Shown here: positions 28,703-37,210 of the stretch, one piece after another
Position numbering within the stretch: position 1 is the first letter of the stretch
How the letters are laid out: every line of letters begins with the position of its first letter
DNA from: Actinokineospora bangkokensis
Lineage (GTDB): Bacteria > Actinomycetota > Actinomycetes > Mycobacteriales > Pseudonocardiaceae
Reading direction: 5' to 3'
DNA length: 64,000 nucleotides
Assembly: GCF_001940455.1 (NCBI RefSeq)
Contig: NZ_MKQR01000007.1
Span: 679,902 to 743,901 of the forward strand
Position numbers and translations under genes: made by a program
Notes under the pieces: model-generated
What the model was told of the DNA's origin: nothing
Seen by the model: the letters and a program-made list of their open reading frames with translations, nothing else
The model's database searches: none

Positions 28703-29922
28703 CGCCCGATCGGCACGTCCCCGGGAGCGCGCCCCGGCCAGTGGAACTCCACCCAGCCCTCGCGGTCGAGGTAGTTGGCCTGGTCCGGCGCGGCCTGCTC
28801 GCCGGGCCGGGCGGAGACCTCGTAGCCGACGACCTCCGGGGCCAGCGCGGCGGGCCGCTCGACGGCGGTGATCGTGCCCGCGGGCGCCTTGAGCACCGAG
28901 ATGCCCGCCAGGCCGGTCGCGGCCGGCTCGGGCAGCGGCACGGTCAGCCTGTCCAAGTAGGACAGCACGTGCGCCTCGTACGGGGAGAAGCCGTAGGCCC
29001 GCTCCACCTGGTCGATGATGCCGTCGCCCGCGGTGCGCGCGCCGACCTCGATGACCACCGGGGCCTCCCCGGGCGCCAGCCGCAGCTCCACGTGCTGCAC
29101 GCCGCGGTCGAGGCCGATCGCCCGGCAGGCGCGCACGGTCGTGTCCACCACGTCCTCACGGCCACTGTGGACACTGGGCACCCGGTGGCCGACCTCGGCG
29201 AAGTGCGGGCGCGGGCCGAGGATCTTGTCGGTGACCGCGAGGACCTGGCTGTGCCCGCCGTGGGTCAGCACCTCCACCGAGACCTCGTCGGGCAGCGCGC
29301 AGAACTCCTCGACCTGGATGGCGTGGTTGCGCACGGTGAAGACCGCGGAGTTCCGGTCGATGATCGCCCTGGCGTAGTCGTAGGCCGCGACCACCTCGTC
29401 CGGGGTGGCCGCCAGGCGCACGCCGAGGCTGCCGCCGAACGCCGACGGCTTGACCACGCAGGGGAAGCCGTAGGACTCCGCGGCGGCCACCGCGTCCCGC
29501 GCGCTGCCCACCTGCGTGTAGCGCGGGGTCGGCACGCCCGCGGCGAGCAGCACGTCCTTCATCCGGTTCTTGTTGATGGAGGAGTTGTCGACCGCCTCGC
29601 GGCTCAGGTACGGCAGGCCGTAGTGGTCGGCCACGGCCCACCCGGGCACCAGGCCGGGGTCGAAGAACGGCACCACGCCCGCGGGCGTGGCACCGGTTTC
29701 CTTCTCGTGCTCCAGCACCACCCGCAGCGCGTCGTCCGGGTCGCTGAAGTCACCGATCAGCACGTGGTCGAAGAACTTCGCCGCACCGGAGTCCGGGGTG
29801 CGCGCGATGGTCACCAGCGGCCCCCGGAACGCCCGCAGCGAGGCGACGATCGCCCGTTCCCGCAGGTGCATCGCGGCACCGAGGACCAGCAGGTAGCGGT
29901 CACCCTCGGAAGATTCGACCAT
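28648..29922 (-). CDS. ATP-grasp ligase
   Basis: 424 residues. N-terminal Rossmann-like domain (LLVLGAAMHLRERAIVASL), the ATP-grasp core with SINKNRMKDVLLAAGVPTPRY, the lysine strand PCVVKPSAFGGSLGV, and the metal-binding VVIEVGARTAGDG. ATP-grasp enzymes join a carboxylate to an amine or thiol through an acyl-phosphate. In a cluster with ACP, PLP decarboxylase and flavin monooxygenase, a BtrJ-like role (loading an amino acid on the ACP, or capping the ACP-bound amine with a second residue) is a reasonable inference. ATG start; a TAACAT box 8 bases upstream suggests leaderless expression divergent from the next gene. Confidence 0.87.
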   Translation of the reverse strand: MVESSEGDRYLLVLGAAMHLRERAIVASLRAFRGPLVTIARTPDSGAAKFFDHVLIGDFSDPDDALRVVLEHEKETGATPAGVVPFFDPGLVPGWAVADHYGLPYLSREAVDNSSINKNRMKDVLLAAGVPTPRYTQVGSARDAVAAAESYGFPCVVKPSAFGGSLGVRLAATPDEVVAAYDYARAIIDRNSAVFTVRNHAIQVEEFCALPDEVSVEVLTHGGHSQVLAVTDKILGPRPHFAEVGHRVPSVHSGREDVVDTTVRACRAIGLDRGVQHVELRLAPGEAPVVIEVGARTAGDGIIDQVERAYGFSPYEAHVLSYLDRLTVPLPEPAATGLAGISVLKAPAGTITAVERPAALAPEVVGYEVSARPGEQAAPDQANYLDREGWVEFHWPGRAPGDVPIGRQSELAAQLSAEVFRVEG

Positions 29923-29929
29923 GGCGCCG

Positions 29930-29936
29930 TATGTTA
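29930..29936. promoter_or_regulatory. Shared -10 region of two divergent leaderless genes
   Basis: Within seven bases, TATGTT reads as a -10 box for the GTG gene 7 bases to the right, and TAACAT on the other strand reads as a -10 for the ATG gene 8 bases to the left. The whole space between the two start codons is only 19 bases, so the promoters must overlap. Confidence 0.5.
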
Positions 29937-29941
29937 GCAGC

Positions 29942-31105
29942 GTGACCGCTGCCCAGACACCGCACGACGGGCCGTGCGCGGCCCTGCCCGAGCACCCGCT
30001 CGGCGGCCTCGACGACGCCCGGTGGGACGCCCTGGCGGGCGGCGGCTTCTACTCCTCGGCGTTCTGGTTGCGGCTGGTGGCGCTCGAACCCGGTGCCCCG
30101 TCGAGCGCCGTGCACACCGAGGTCCCCGGCGGGGGGCTCGCCGCGGTGCCGGTCGCGCGCATCACCGGCGAGGCCGACCTGGGCAACCCGCACCTGCGCT
30201 GGTGGGACCTGCTCGCCGAGCGCGGGCTGCCCGCGCCCGGCCCGCGCGGGCTGCTCGTCGCCCAGCGCCGCGGCTACCTGGCCCACCTGCTCGCCACCCC
30301 CGGCGTGGACCGGGTGGAGGCGGCGCGGGCGCTGCTCGCGCGGGTGCGCGCGGTGGCCGGTGACGAGCCCGCGGTGGCGATGTACCTGACCACCCCGGAC
30401 GTCCTGGCGCTGCGCGCCGCGGGCGTCACCGCGTTCCCCGTGGCGCTGGCCGCCGACGCGTGGATCGACCTGGGGGACGACGGCTTCGAGGCGTGGCTGT
30501 CGGCGGGCCCGCGCAAGCGGCGCGCCCGCATCCGCACCGAGCTGAACAAGTTCGCCGCCGCGGGCTACCGGGTCGAGCACCGCACCCTGCCGCACGCCTA
30601 CACCGAGGTCGGGACGCTGGCCGCGCAGACCGAGCAGCGGCACGGCATCGAGGCCGACCCGGCCGCCTACGTCGAGGCGTTCCGCAAGCACGCCGAGCTG
30701 GCGGGCGACCGCGCCGAGGTGCTGCTGTGCTCGGTGGACGGCGAACCCGCCGTCGGGTGCGCGCTCTACATGCGCGACGGGGACGTCGCCTACCTGCGCG
30801 CGGTGGGGTTCGACTACGACCGGCTGCGCGGCGCCGCCGAGTACTTCAACCTGCACTGCTACCTGCCCGCCCAGCTGCCCGGGGTGCGCCGCCTGCACTG
30901 CGGGATCGGCACCGAGGACGGCAAGGCCCTGCGCGGGGCCGACCTGACGCCGCTGTGGCTGCTGGACCTGGGCGTGGACAGCCCGCTGTCCGGCCGCGAC
31001 GACGAGGTGCGCGCGGCGAACCGGCGGCTGCGCGCGGAGCTGGCCGCCAAGTCCCCCGTCGTGGAGCGGGCCCTGGTCACCGCCGAGTGGGACGAGTTCG
31101 CCTGA
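29942..31105 (+). CDS. FemAB/GNAT-like acyltransferase
   Basis: 387 residues. A double GNAT-type fold is suggested: an N-terminal part with PLGGLDDARWDALAGGGFYSS typical of peptidoglycan-type FemAB relatives (Acetyltransf_6 class), then ALAADAWIDLGDDGFEAWLS, the basic KRRARIRTELNKF segment, and a second domain with VGCALYMRDGDVAYLRAVGFDY. FemAB-type enzymes transfer aminoacyl groups from tRNA; other members use acyl-CoA or acyl-ACP. In this cluster transfer of a carrier-bound amino acyl unit to an acceptor is an attractive guess. GTG start, predicted leaderless. No exact family match recognised. Confidence 0.65.
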   Translation: MTAAQTPHDGPCAALPEHPLGGLDDARWDALAGGGFYSSAFWLRLVALEPGAPSSAVHTEVPGGGLAAVPVARITGEADLGNPHLRWWDLLAERGLPAPGPRGLLVAQRRGYLAHLLATPGVDRVEAARALLARVRAVAGDEPAVAMYLTTPDVLALRAAGVTAFPVALAADAWIDLGDDGFEAWLSAGPRKRRARIRTELNKFAAAGYRVEHRTLPHAYTEVGTLAAQTEQRHGIEADPAAYVEAFRKHAELAGDRAEVLLCSVDGEPAVGCALYMRDGDVAYLRAVGFDYDRLRGAAEYFNLHCYLPAQLPGVRRLHCGIGTEDGKALRGADLTPLWLLDLGVDSPLSGRDDEVRAANRRLRAELAAKSPVVERALVTAEWDEFA

Positions 31106-31127
31106 CCGCGCCGCTACACTGCGCCGG

Positions 31128-32759
31128 GTGACGACGGCCCACCTGTTCACCGTCCACGCGCTGCTGCACGACGCGGCCGAGGCCTACGGCGCGGACCCCG
31201 CCATCACCGACGACGCGGGTGCCCTGCTCAGCTTCACCGAGCTGCGCGACGCGGCCACCGCGACCGCCGCCGCCCTGCGCGCCTGGGGCGTGGCCCGCGG
31301 CGACCGGGTCGGCATCTGCATGGCCAAGTCCACCGACCAGGCCGTCGCCGTGCTCGGCGTGCTGCTCGCCGACGCCATCGCCGTGCCGGTGCTGCCCGCG
31401 CTCAAGCGCGACAACATCGCCCACATCGCCACCGACGCCGGGTTGCGCGCGGCGATCACCGACGAGGTGCGCGCCGACGAGCTGCGCACGGCGGCGCCGC
31501 GGCTGCCCCTGCTGTTCGGCACCGAGCAGGCCGACCCCGGCGACGCCGGTGGCCCGGACGACGCCGGTGGCCCGGACGACGCCGGTGGCCCGGACGACGC
31601 CGTGGTGCTGCCCGCGCTGCGCCGCGCGCACGCGGGCACCGCCGTGCCCGGCCGGGCGATCAGCGAGGACGTCGCGGCGATCATCTACTCCTCGGGCTCC
31701 ACCGGGCGGCCCAAGGGGATCATGGTGACCCACCGCAACCTGTGGCACGGCGCCCGGATCACCAGCCACTACCTCGGGGTGCGCCGCGGCGACCGGATCG
31801 CGGGCGTGCTGTCGCTGAACTTCGACTACGGCCTCAACCAGCTCTGGCAGTGCCTGTGCACCGGCGCGCAGCTGCTGCTGCACGAGCTGGTGTTCCCGGC
31901 CAGCTTCTTCCAGTTCGCCGCGGCGAACGCGGTCACCGTGCTGCCGGTGATGCCCGCGATCATCACCCGGATGTTCGACCCGCGGCTGCTGCGCCGGGCG
32001 CCCGCGGTGGACCTGTCGTCGGTGCGGGTGGTGTGCACCTCCGGTGGCCCGGTGTCCGACCGGATGCTCGACCAGGTGACCTCGACGTTCCCGAACGCCG
32101 AGGTGTTCCTGATGTACGGGCTGACCGAGGCGTTCCGGTCCACCTTCCTCGAACCCGACCAGCTGCGCGCGCGCCGCGGCTCCATCGGCCGGGCGATCCC
32201 GGACGTGGAGCTGCTGGTGCTCGACGAGCAGCTGCGGGAGGTCGGGCCGGGGGAGCCGGGGGAGCTGGTGCACCGCGGCGGCTGCGTGGCCAAGGGCTAC
32301 TGGAACGACCCGGTGGCCACCGCCGAGCGGTTCCGCACCCTGCCCGACCACCCGGGGGAGACGGTGGTGTTCAGCGGGGACATCGTCACCAGGGACGAGG
32401 ACGGGTACCTGTACTTCGTCGGCAGGCGCGACGCGATGATCAAGACCTCCGGGTTCCGGGTGAGCCCGACCGAGGTCGAGGACGTCGCCGCGCGCTTCCC
32501 GGGCGTGGAGGCGTGCGTGGCGGTCGGCGTGCCGAACGTCGAGATCGGCGCGGACATCGCCCTGGTGTACTCGGCGCCCGAGCCGGTGGACGAGGGCGCC
32601 TACCGCGCCTTCCTCAAGGACGGGCTGCCCGGCCACATGGTGCCCCGCCACCTGATCGCCAGGGACGGGCTGCCCACCCTGGGCAACCAGGGCAAGATGG
32701 ACCGCCGGGCGGTCGCCGACTCCGTGCTAGACCAGGTGGGGCCCGCGGCGGGGGCGTGA
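31128..32759 (+). CDS. AMP-forming acyl/aminoacyl ligase (ANL superfamily)
   Basis: 543 residues. The adenylation motifs are complete: phosphate loop IIYSSGSTGRPKG, FDYGLNQLWQ, MYGLTEAFRS, FSGDIVTRDEDGYLYFVGR, hinge KTSGFRVSP, and the C-terminal catalytic Lys in GNQGKMDRR. It activates a carboxylate as acyl-AMP and passes it to CoA or a carrier protein; with a stand-alone ACP downstream, loading of that ACP (VinN-like) is plausible. A run of three DAGGPD repeats lies in a surface loop around residues 139-156. GTG start with TACACT 7 bases upstream, so leaderless, although read-through from the preceding gene is possible. Confidence 0.88.
   Translation: MTTAHLFTVHALLHDAAEAYGADPAITDDAGALLSFTELRDAATATAAALRAWGVARGDRVGICMAKSTDQAVAVLGVLLADAIAVPVLPALKRDNIAHIATDAGLRAAITDEVRADELRTAAPRLPLLFGTEQADPGDAGGPDDAGGPDDAGGPDDAVVLPALRRAHAGTAVPGRAISEDVAAIIYSSGSTGRPKGIMVTHRNLWHGARITSHYLGVRRGDRIAGVLSLNFDYGLNQLWQCLCTGAQLLLHELVFPASFFQFAAANAVTVLPVMPAIITRMFDPRLLRRAPAVDLSSVRVVCTSGGPVSDRMLDQVTSTFPNAEVFLMYGLTEAFRSTFLEPDQLRARRGSIGRAIPDVELLVLDEQLREVGPGEPGELVHRGGCVAKGYWNDPVATAERFRTLPDHPGETVVFSGDIVTRDEDGYLYFVGRRDAMIKTSGFRVSPTEVEDVAARFPGVEACVAVGVPNVEIGADIALVYSAPEPVDEGAYRAFLKDGLPGHMVPRHLIARDGLPTLGNQGKMDRRAVADSVLDQVGPAAGA
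31542..31595 (+). repeat. Three perfect 18-bp tandem repeats inside the ligase gene
   Basis: Identical in-frame 18-base units (starts 31542, 31560, 31578) encode DAGGPD three times. Copy-number change would keep the frame and only alter loop length. Confidence 0.9.
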
Positions 32760-32811
32760 GCACCCACCGCCGGGCGGACGGCGCCGCGGTGCCGGGGGGA
32801 GGAGGCGCGGG

Positions 32812-34188
32812 ATGACGGGGGACGCTGCCGCGGGCGGGGTGCGCGGGCGCGCCCGGCGCGCGGCGACGGGGTGGCTGCCGGAGTCGCCGGGGGTGCGGCT
32901 GCTGCTGGTCGTGTCGTTCATCGACGCGGTGGGCACCGGCATGTTCCTGACCGGGTCGGCGCTGTTCTTCACCCGCGGGTTGGGCCTGAGCGCAGGTGAG
33001 GTCGGGTTCGGGCTGTCGCTGGCCAGCCTCGTCGGCTTCGCCTGCTCGGTGCCGGTCGGCAAGCTCTCCGACCGGATCGGCGCGCAGCGGGCGCTGGTCG
33101 CCCTCCAGGTGTGGCGCGGCCTGTGCTTCGTGGCCTACCCGTTCGCCGACAACTACACCCTGTTCCTCGTGGTGGCCTGCCTGGCGGGCACCGGGGAGTG
33201 GGCCGCGCCGCCGGTGGTGCAGAGCCTGGTGGGCTCGCTGACCACCGAGACCACCCGGGTCCGCTCGATGTCGGCGCTGCTCATGGTGCGCAACGTGGGC
33301 GCCACGATCGGCGCCGCGGCGGCGGGCCTGACCATCGCCCTGGCCGACCCGTCCGCCTACACCGCGCTGGTGCTGCTCGACGCGGCCTCGTTCCTGGTGT
33401 CCGGCGCGGTCCTGCTGCGGTTGCGCCTGCGCCCGGCCGAGCACGCCCACACCGCCGCCGACGACGTCGACGCGGTCCGCCGCAGCCGCCCGAGCGGGCG
33501 CTACCTCCTGCTGGCCGGGCTGAACGGGCTGCTCTACCTGCACGCCGTGCTGCTCACGGTCGGGCTGCCGCTGTGGGTCGCCGGGTACACCAACGCGCCC
33601 GGCTGGGTCATCGGCACCATCGTCGTGCTCAACACCGTGCTGGCGGTGGCCCTGCAACTGCGGCTGAGCCGCGGTGTGGTCGGACCCGCCGCGGCGGCGA
33701 ACCGGCAGCTGCGCGCGGGGCTGGCGCTGGCCGCCTGCTGCCTGCTGGTCATGACCACCGGCGCCACCGCCCCCGTGCTCACCGTCGCCCTGGTGCTGGC
33801 CGCCACCACCGCGATGACCATCGGGGAGATCTACCAGGGCGTCGGGGCGTGGGGGCTGTCCTTCGCGCTGTCGCCGCCCGACCGCCGCGGCTACTTCCTG
33901 TCCGTGTACAACCTGGGCCAGACCGGGGCGATGATCATCGGCCCCTGGCTGGTCACCTCGGCCGTGCTGCCGTCGGGTGCCCTCGGCTGGGCCGCGGCGG
34001 CGGGCGCGTTCGCGCTGGTGGGCGTGGCGGTCGTCGCCGCGGCCAGGACGCGGCCGGACCCCGAACCCGGAGGCGCTGATGACCGAACTGCTGCTGGTGG
34101 GCGTGGGCATGATGGGCAGGCCGTACGTGGCGGCGGCGAAGCGGCTGGGCCTGTCCGTGCACGCGGTCGAGAGCCGGGAGCGGGCTGA
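32812..34188 (+). CDS. MFS exporter
   Basis: 458 residues as read. About 11-12 hydrophobic helices with the MFS inter-helix 2/3 signature GKLSDRIGAQRA, and the mirrored ALSPPDRRGYFLSV before helix 10-11. Typical drug or metabolite efflux transporter size up to about residue 420. The last 36 residues (DDRTAAGGRGHDGQ onward) are low-complexity and lie within the coding region of the following ATP-grasp gene in another frame (110-base overlap), so the real C-terminus likely evolved by loss of an earlier stop. Probably exports the cluster's product and gives self-protection. Confidence 0.87.
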   Translation: MTGDAAAGGVRGRARRAATGWLPESPGVRLLLVVSFIDAVGTGMFLTGSALFFTRGLGLSAGEVGFGLSLASLVGFACSVPVGKLSDRIGAQRALVALQVWRGLCFVAYPFADNYTLFLVVACLAGTGEWAAPPVVQSLVGSLTTETTRVRSMSALLMVRNVGATIGAAAAGLTIALADPSAYTALVLLDAASFLVSGAVLLRLRLRPAEHAHTAADDVDAVRRSRPSGRYLLLAGLNGLLYLHAVLLTVGLPLWVAGYTNAPGWVIGTIVVLNTVLAVALQLRLSRGVVGPAAAANRQLRAGLALAACCLLVMTTGATAPVLTVALVLAATTAMTIGEIYQGVGAWGLSFALSPPDRRGYFLSVYNLGQTGAMIIGPWLVTSAVLPSGALGWAAAAGAFALVGVAVVAAARTRPDPEPGGADDRTAAGGRGHDGQAVRGGGEAAGPVRARGREPGAG

Positions 34189-35266
34189 GGCGCTCACCGG
34201 CGAGGTCGACCGGGTCACCCCGGTCGACGGCGACTCGGACGAGGCGTGGGTGGCCGCGGCGGCCGCCGCCGCGGCGGCGTCGCGGCCCGACGGCGTGGTC
34301 GCCTTCGCCGAGCCGCACGTGCTGGCCGCCGCGCTGGTGGCCGACCAGCTCGGCCTGCCGGGCCCGTCGCTGCGCGCGGCGGTGCTGTCGCGCAACAAGG
34401 CGTTGCAGCGCGGGCGGTTCGCCGCCGAGGGCGTGCGCCAGCCGGAGCACCTGGTCGTGGCGCGGCTGGCCGAGGCGCTGCCGTGGGCCCGCCCGCGGTT
34501 CCCCGTCGTGGTGAAGGCGGTGCGCGAGTCCGGCAGCCTCGGGGTGGAGCTGGTGGCCGACGAGGCGGGCTTCGCCGACGCCGTGGCCCGCCGCGCCCAC
34601 GAGACCCCGCTGCTGGTCGAGGTCGCCGTGGACGGCCCGGAGTACAGCTGGGAGGCGCTGGTGCGGGGTGGCCGGGTGCAGCTGGCCAACCTCACCGCCA
34701 AGGAGACCACCGGCCCGCCCGGGTTCGTCGAGACCGGCCACCGCACCGCCGCGGTGCTCCCGGCCGCGGAGGCCGCCGCGGTGGACGAGCTGGCCGCGGG
34801 GGTCCTGCGCGGGCTGGGGATGCGCGACGGCGTGGTGCACCTGGAGTTCCGCTGCTCGTCGTCGGGGCCGATGCTGATGGAGGTCGCGGTCCGCACGCCC
34901 GGCGACTACATCCTGGAGATGCTGGGGCACAGCCACGGCGTCGACTGGTTCGAGGCGGTCGTCCGGCTGGCGGTGGGGCTGCCGCTGGTGGACCCGCCGC
35001 AGCGGCGGGCGACCCCGGCGGGCGGGTGGTTCCCGCTGCTCGACCCCGGGGTGGTCACCGCCATCGAGGGGCTCGACGAGGTGCGGGCGCACCCGGCGGT
35101 GGTCCGCGCGGGGGTGCTCGCCCAGGTGGGGGACACCGTGCCCCCGGTCGTGTCCTCCGCTCAGCGCAGGGTGTTCGTGCTCTTCGCCGCCGAGGACGAG
35201 GACCGGTTGGCCGAGGCGCGCGCCTTCGCCGAGCGCACGCTGCGGGTGCGCACCAGCCCGGTCTGA
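34079..35266 (+). CDS. Second ATP-grasp ligase
   Basis: 395 residues. N-terminal Rossmann-like LLLVGVGMMGRPYVAAAKRLG, then AVLSRNKALQRGRFAAEGV, the lysine strand FPVVVKAVRESGSLGVELV, PLLVEVAVDGPEYSWEALV and the metal-binding LMEVAVRTPGDYILE. This matches the biotin-carboxylase-like or amino-acid-ligase branch of ATP-grasp proteins. ATG start with GGAGG 5 bases upstream, within the end of the MFS gene. It differs clearly from the other ATP-grasp protein of the cluster, so the two presumably join different substrates. Partner substrates cannot be read off. Confidence 0.88.
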   Translation: MTELLLVGVGMMGRPYVAAAKRLGLSVHAVESRERAEALTGEVDRVTPVDGDSDEAWVAAAAAAAAASRPDGVVAFAEPHVLAAALVADQLGLPGPSLRAAVLSRNKALQRGRFAAEGVRQPEHLVVARLAEALPWARPRFPVVVKAVRESGSLGVELVADEAGFADAVARRAHETPLLVEVAVDGPEYSWEALVRGGRVQLANLTAKETTGPPGFVETGHRTAAVLPAAEAAAVDELAAGVLRGLGMRDGVVHLEFRCSSSGPMLMEVAVRTPGDYILEMLGHSHGVDWFEAVVRLAVGLPLVDPPQRRATPAGGWFPLLDPGVVTAIEGLDEVRAHPAVVRAGVLAQVGDTVPPVVSSAQRRVFVLFAAEDEDRLAEARAFAERTLRVRTSPV

Positions 35267-35324
35267 CCCGCGCGGGTGTCCGGTCCGGACAGTCCGGGCG
35301 CGCGGTGCCGGGGGGACGGACCGG

Positions 35325-36278
35325 TCAGCCGGACAGGCAGGGGGCGAAGCGGGCGAACTCCGAGCCGTCGGGCACCAGGTCGACGATGACGTCGGTGACG
35401 CCGATGTCCTGGCAGGAGCGCAACCACGAGCGCACCGCGGCCACCGACCCGACCAGCTTCGGCGCGTCGATGCCGCGCGCGGGCGCGCCGAACCACAGCC
35501 GTTCGTCGTGGACCTCGCCGCTCTCGGCGAAGGCGTAGCTGGCCAGGTGCTCGGAGGAGACCACCTGGGACACGAACAGCGTGCCCGCGACCCGCTGCCT
35601 GCGGTCGGGCTTGTACAGCTCGCGCGCGGCCTCCCAGGCCGCCTCCTCGTCGTCGCGCACGACGAGCCCGATGAGCAGGAAGACCCGCCGCACGCCCTGC
35701 TCCTCGCGGACCCTGGCGATGTCCTCGGCCAGCACCGCGCGCGGGCGGGCCATCATCAGCACCGCGTCGGCGGGCACGACCCCGGGCGTGGAGGACGACG
35801 GTGTGACGACCAGGGTGCGCGGGCCGTCCGGGTCCGCCCGGCGGTCGACCTCGGCGCGCAGCTGGGCGGCGAACTCGGCCAGGCGGGCGCGCGCGGCGAC
35901 CTTGTCCACCTCGGCCCCGGCGCCCTCGCGCGCGGGCTTGGTCGCCCCGGCCACCACGTTGACGTGCGCGGGCCGGTGGAACCGGTAGGCGGTGTCCACC
36001 GCGCGCCGCGCGGTCGCCTCGGGGCTCTCCACGTGCGGTCGCACCGCGACGACCGGCTCCAGCGAGCGCGAGCAGCTGAGCACGTCGTAGGCGGCCAGCC
36101 ACGGGTCCATCGCGATCGGGAAGTCGTAGATGAACGCCCCCCGCACGCCGATCTCCTCGGCGGAACGCACGTGCTCGGCCAGCCGGTCGAGATATGCTCC
36201 GGTCGGCAGCGCGCCGCCGAACCCGAAGTGCCGGGTGTGCGGCGGGACGATGAGGTTCAGCGATGTCCAGTCGGTCAC
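35325..36278 (-). CDS. Luciferase-like (LLM) flavin-dependent monooxygenase
   Basis: 317 residues. TIM-barrel LLM pattern similar to alkanesulfonate monooxygenase SsuD: YDVLSCSRSLEPVVAVRPHVESPEATARRA matches the SsuD core strand-helix, followed by HVNVVAGATKP. These enzymes use FMNH2 or F420H2 from a separate reductase and O2. Butirosin BtrO, which hydroxylates a gamma-glutamyl-aminoacyl-ACP, is in this superfamily, so an alpha-hydroxylation of an ACP-bound amino acyl chain is a sensible hypothesis. GTG start with AAGGAG 10 bases upstream. It runs opposite to its neighbours. No reductase gene is seen in the window. Confidence 0.82.
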   Translation of the reverse strand: MTDWTSLNLIVPPHTRHFGFGGALPTGAYLDRLAEHVRSAEEIGVRGAFIYDFPIAMDPWLAAYDVLSCSRSLEPVVAVRPHVESPEATARRAVDTAYRFHRPAHVNVVAGATKPAREGAGAEVDKVAARARLAEFAAQLRAEVDRRADPDGPRTLVVTPSSSTPGVVPADAVLMMARPRAVLAEDIARVREEQGVRRVFLLIGLVVRDDEEAAWEAARELYKPDRRQRVAGTLFVSQVVSSEHLASYAFAESGEVHDERLWFGAPARGIDAPKLVGSVAAVRSWLRSCQDIGVTDVIVDLVPDGSEFARFAPCLSG

Positions 36279-36388
36279 GGGCGGACGGCTCCTTGTCTCG
36301 CGGCCGGGGGAGCAGCTTGCCCGAGCCGGGTCGGGTGCGGCAAGCTCGGAGGCTCGTGTCCGTGCGGCGCAACGGGATCGAGGGGGAC

Positions 36389-37210
36389 ATGGCCGGACAC
36401 CGCGGTTTCGGGTTGGTGGAGTTCGGCGCGGCGTCGTTCCGCGCGGGCTCGCCCGAGGAGGGGGCTGCCCCGGCGCACGAGGTGCGGCTCGACGCGTTCG
36501 CGCTCGGCGACCGGTGCGTCAGCGCGGCGGACTTCCACGCCTTCCTGCTGGCCGACCCCGGCGCGGTCGACCACACGATGATCGACTGCATCGACCCGTG
36601 CTTCGTGGTGCACCGGCCGGGCGGCTTCGCGCTGCGGCCCGGCTGCGGCGGCTTCCCCATGATCCAGATCAGCTTCTGGGCCTCGGCCGCCTACTGCAAC
36701 TGGCTGTCCCGGGTGGAGGGCCGCGCGCCGGTCTACGACGTCGCCGCGCGCACCGCCGACCTCGACCGCGACGGCTACCGGCTGCCCACCGAGGCGGAGT
36801 GGGAGTACGCCTGCCGCGCGGGCCACCCCGACGGCGCCCCGGCCGACCCCGGCGCGTGCAACGGCGAGCAGGCGGGCCCGCGGTGCCAGGAGCTGTGGCC
36901 GGGGCGGACCGGGGTGGGGGCGTTCCCGGCCGGGCACCCGGGACCGGTCCCGGTGGGCAGCACCCCCGCCGACGCCGCCGGGCTGCACGAGATGCTGGGC
37001 AACCTGCGCGAGTGGTGCCACGACAAGTACGGCCCCTACCGGGCCGAGCCGGTGCGCAACCCGCGCGGCGCCACCCGGGGCGCGTTCCGCGTGGTGCGCG
37101 GCGGGGCGTTCATCGACCCGCCCGCGGCGCTGACCCCGGTGAGCCGGATGGCCGCCTACGAGGACACCAAGTGCGAGGTCTACGGCTTCCGTGTGGCGGT
37201 GCCCCGGTGA
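36389..37210 (+). CDS. Formylglycine-generating-enzyme-like protein 1
   Basis: 273 residues from ATG (MAGHRGFGLVEFGAASF); an upstream GTG (VSVRRNG) is also possible. Clear FGE/SUMF1 fold: VEFGAASFRAGS, ISFWASAAYCNWLS, YRLPTEAEWEYACRAG, MLGNLREWCHDKYG, FRVVRGGAFID and terminal YGFRVAVPR. True FGE uses two cysteines near its C-terminus to bind copper; here only Cys262 occurs in that region (EDTKCEVYGFRV), so it is probably not a sulfatase activator. The superfamily includes EgtB-like and PvdO-like oxidases. It overlaps the second FGE-like gene by 4 bases. Confidence 0.82.
   Translation: MAGHRGFGLVEFGAASFRAGSPEEGAAPAHEVRLDAFALGDRCVSAADFHAFLLADPGAVDHTMIDCIDPCFVVHRPGGFALRPGCGGFPMIQISFWASAAYCNWLSRVEGRAPVYDVAARTADLDRDGYRLPTEAEWEYACRAGHPDGAPADPGACNGEQAGPRCQELWPGRTGVGAFPAGHPGPVPVGSTPADAAGLHEMLGNLREWCHDKYGPYRAEPVRNPRGATRGAFRVVRGGAFIDPPAALTPVSRMAAYEDTKCEVYGFRVAVPR

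Noticed and set aside
36356..36388. Upstream GTG start for FGE-like protein 1
   Set aside because: The GGAGG lies only 3 bases from this GTG, and the FGE fold begins after the ATG, which has a better-spaced purine site; noted only as an alternative.
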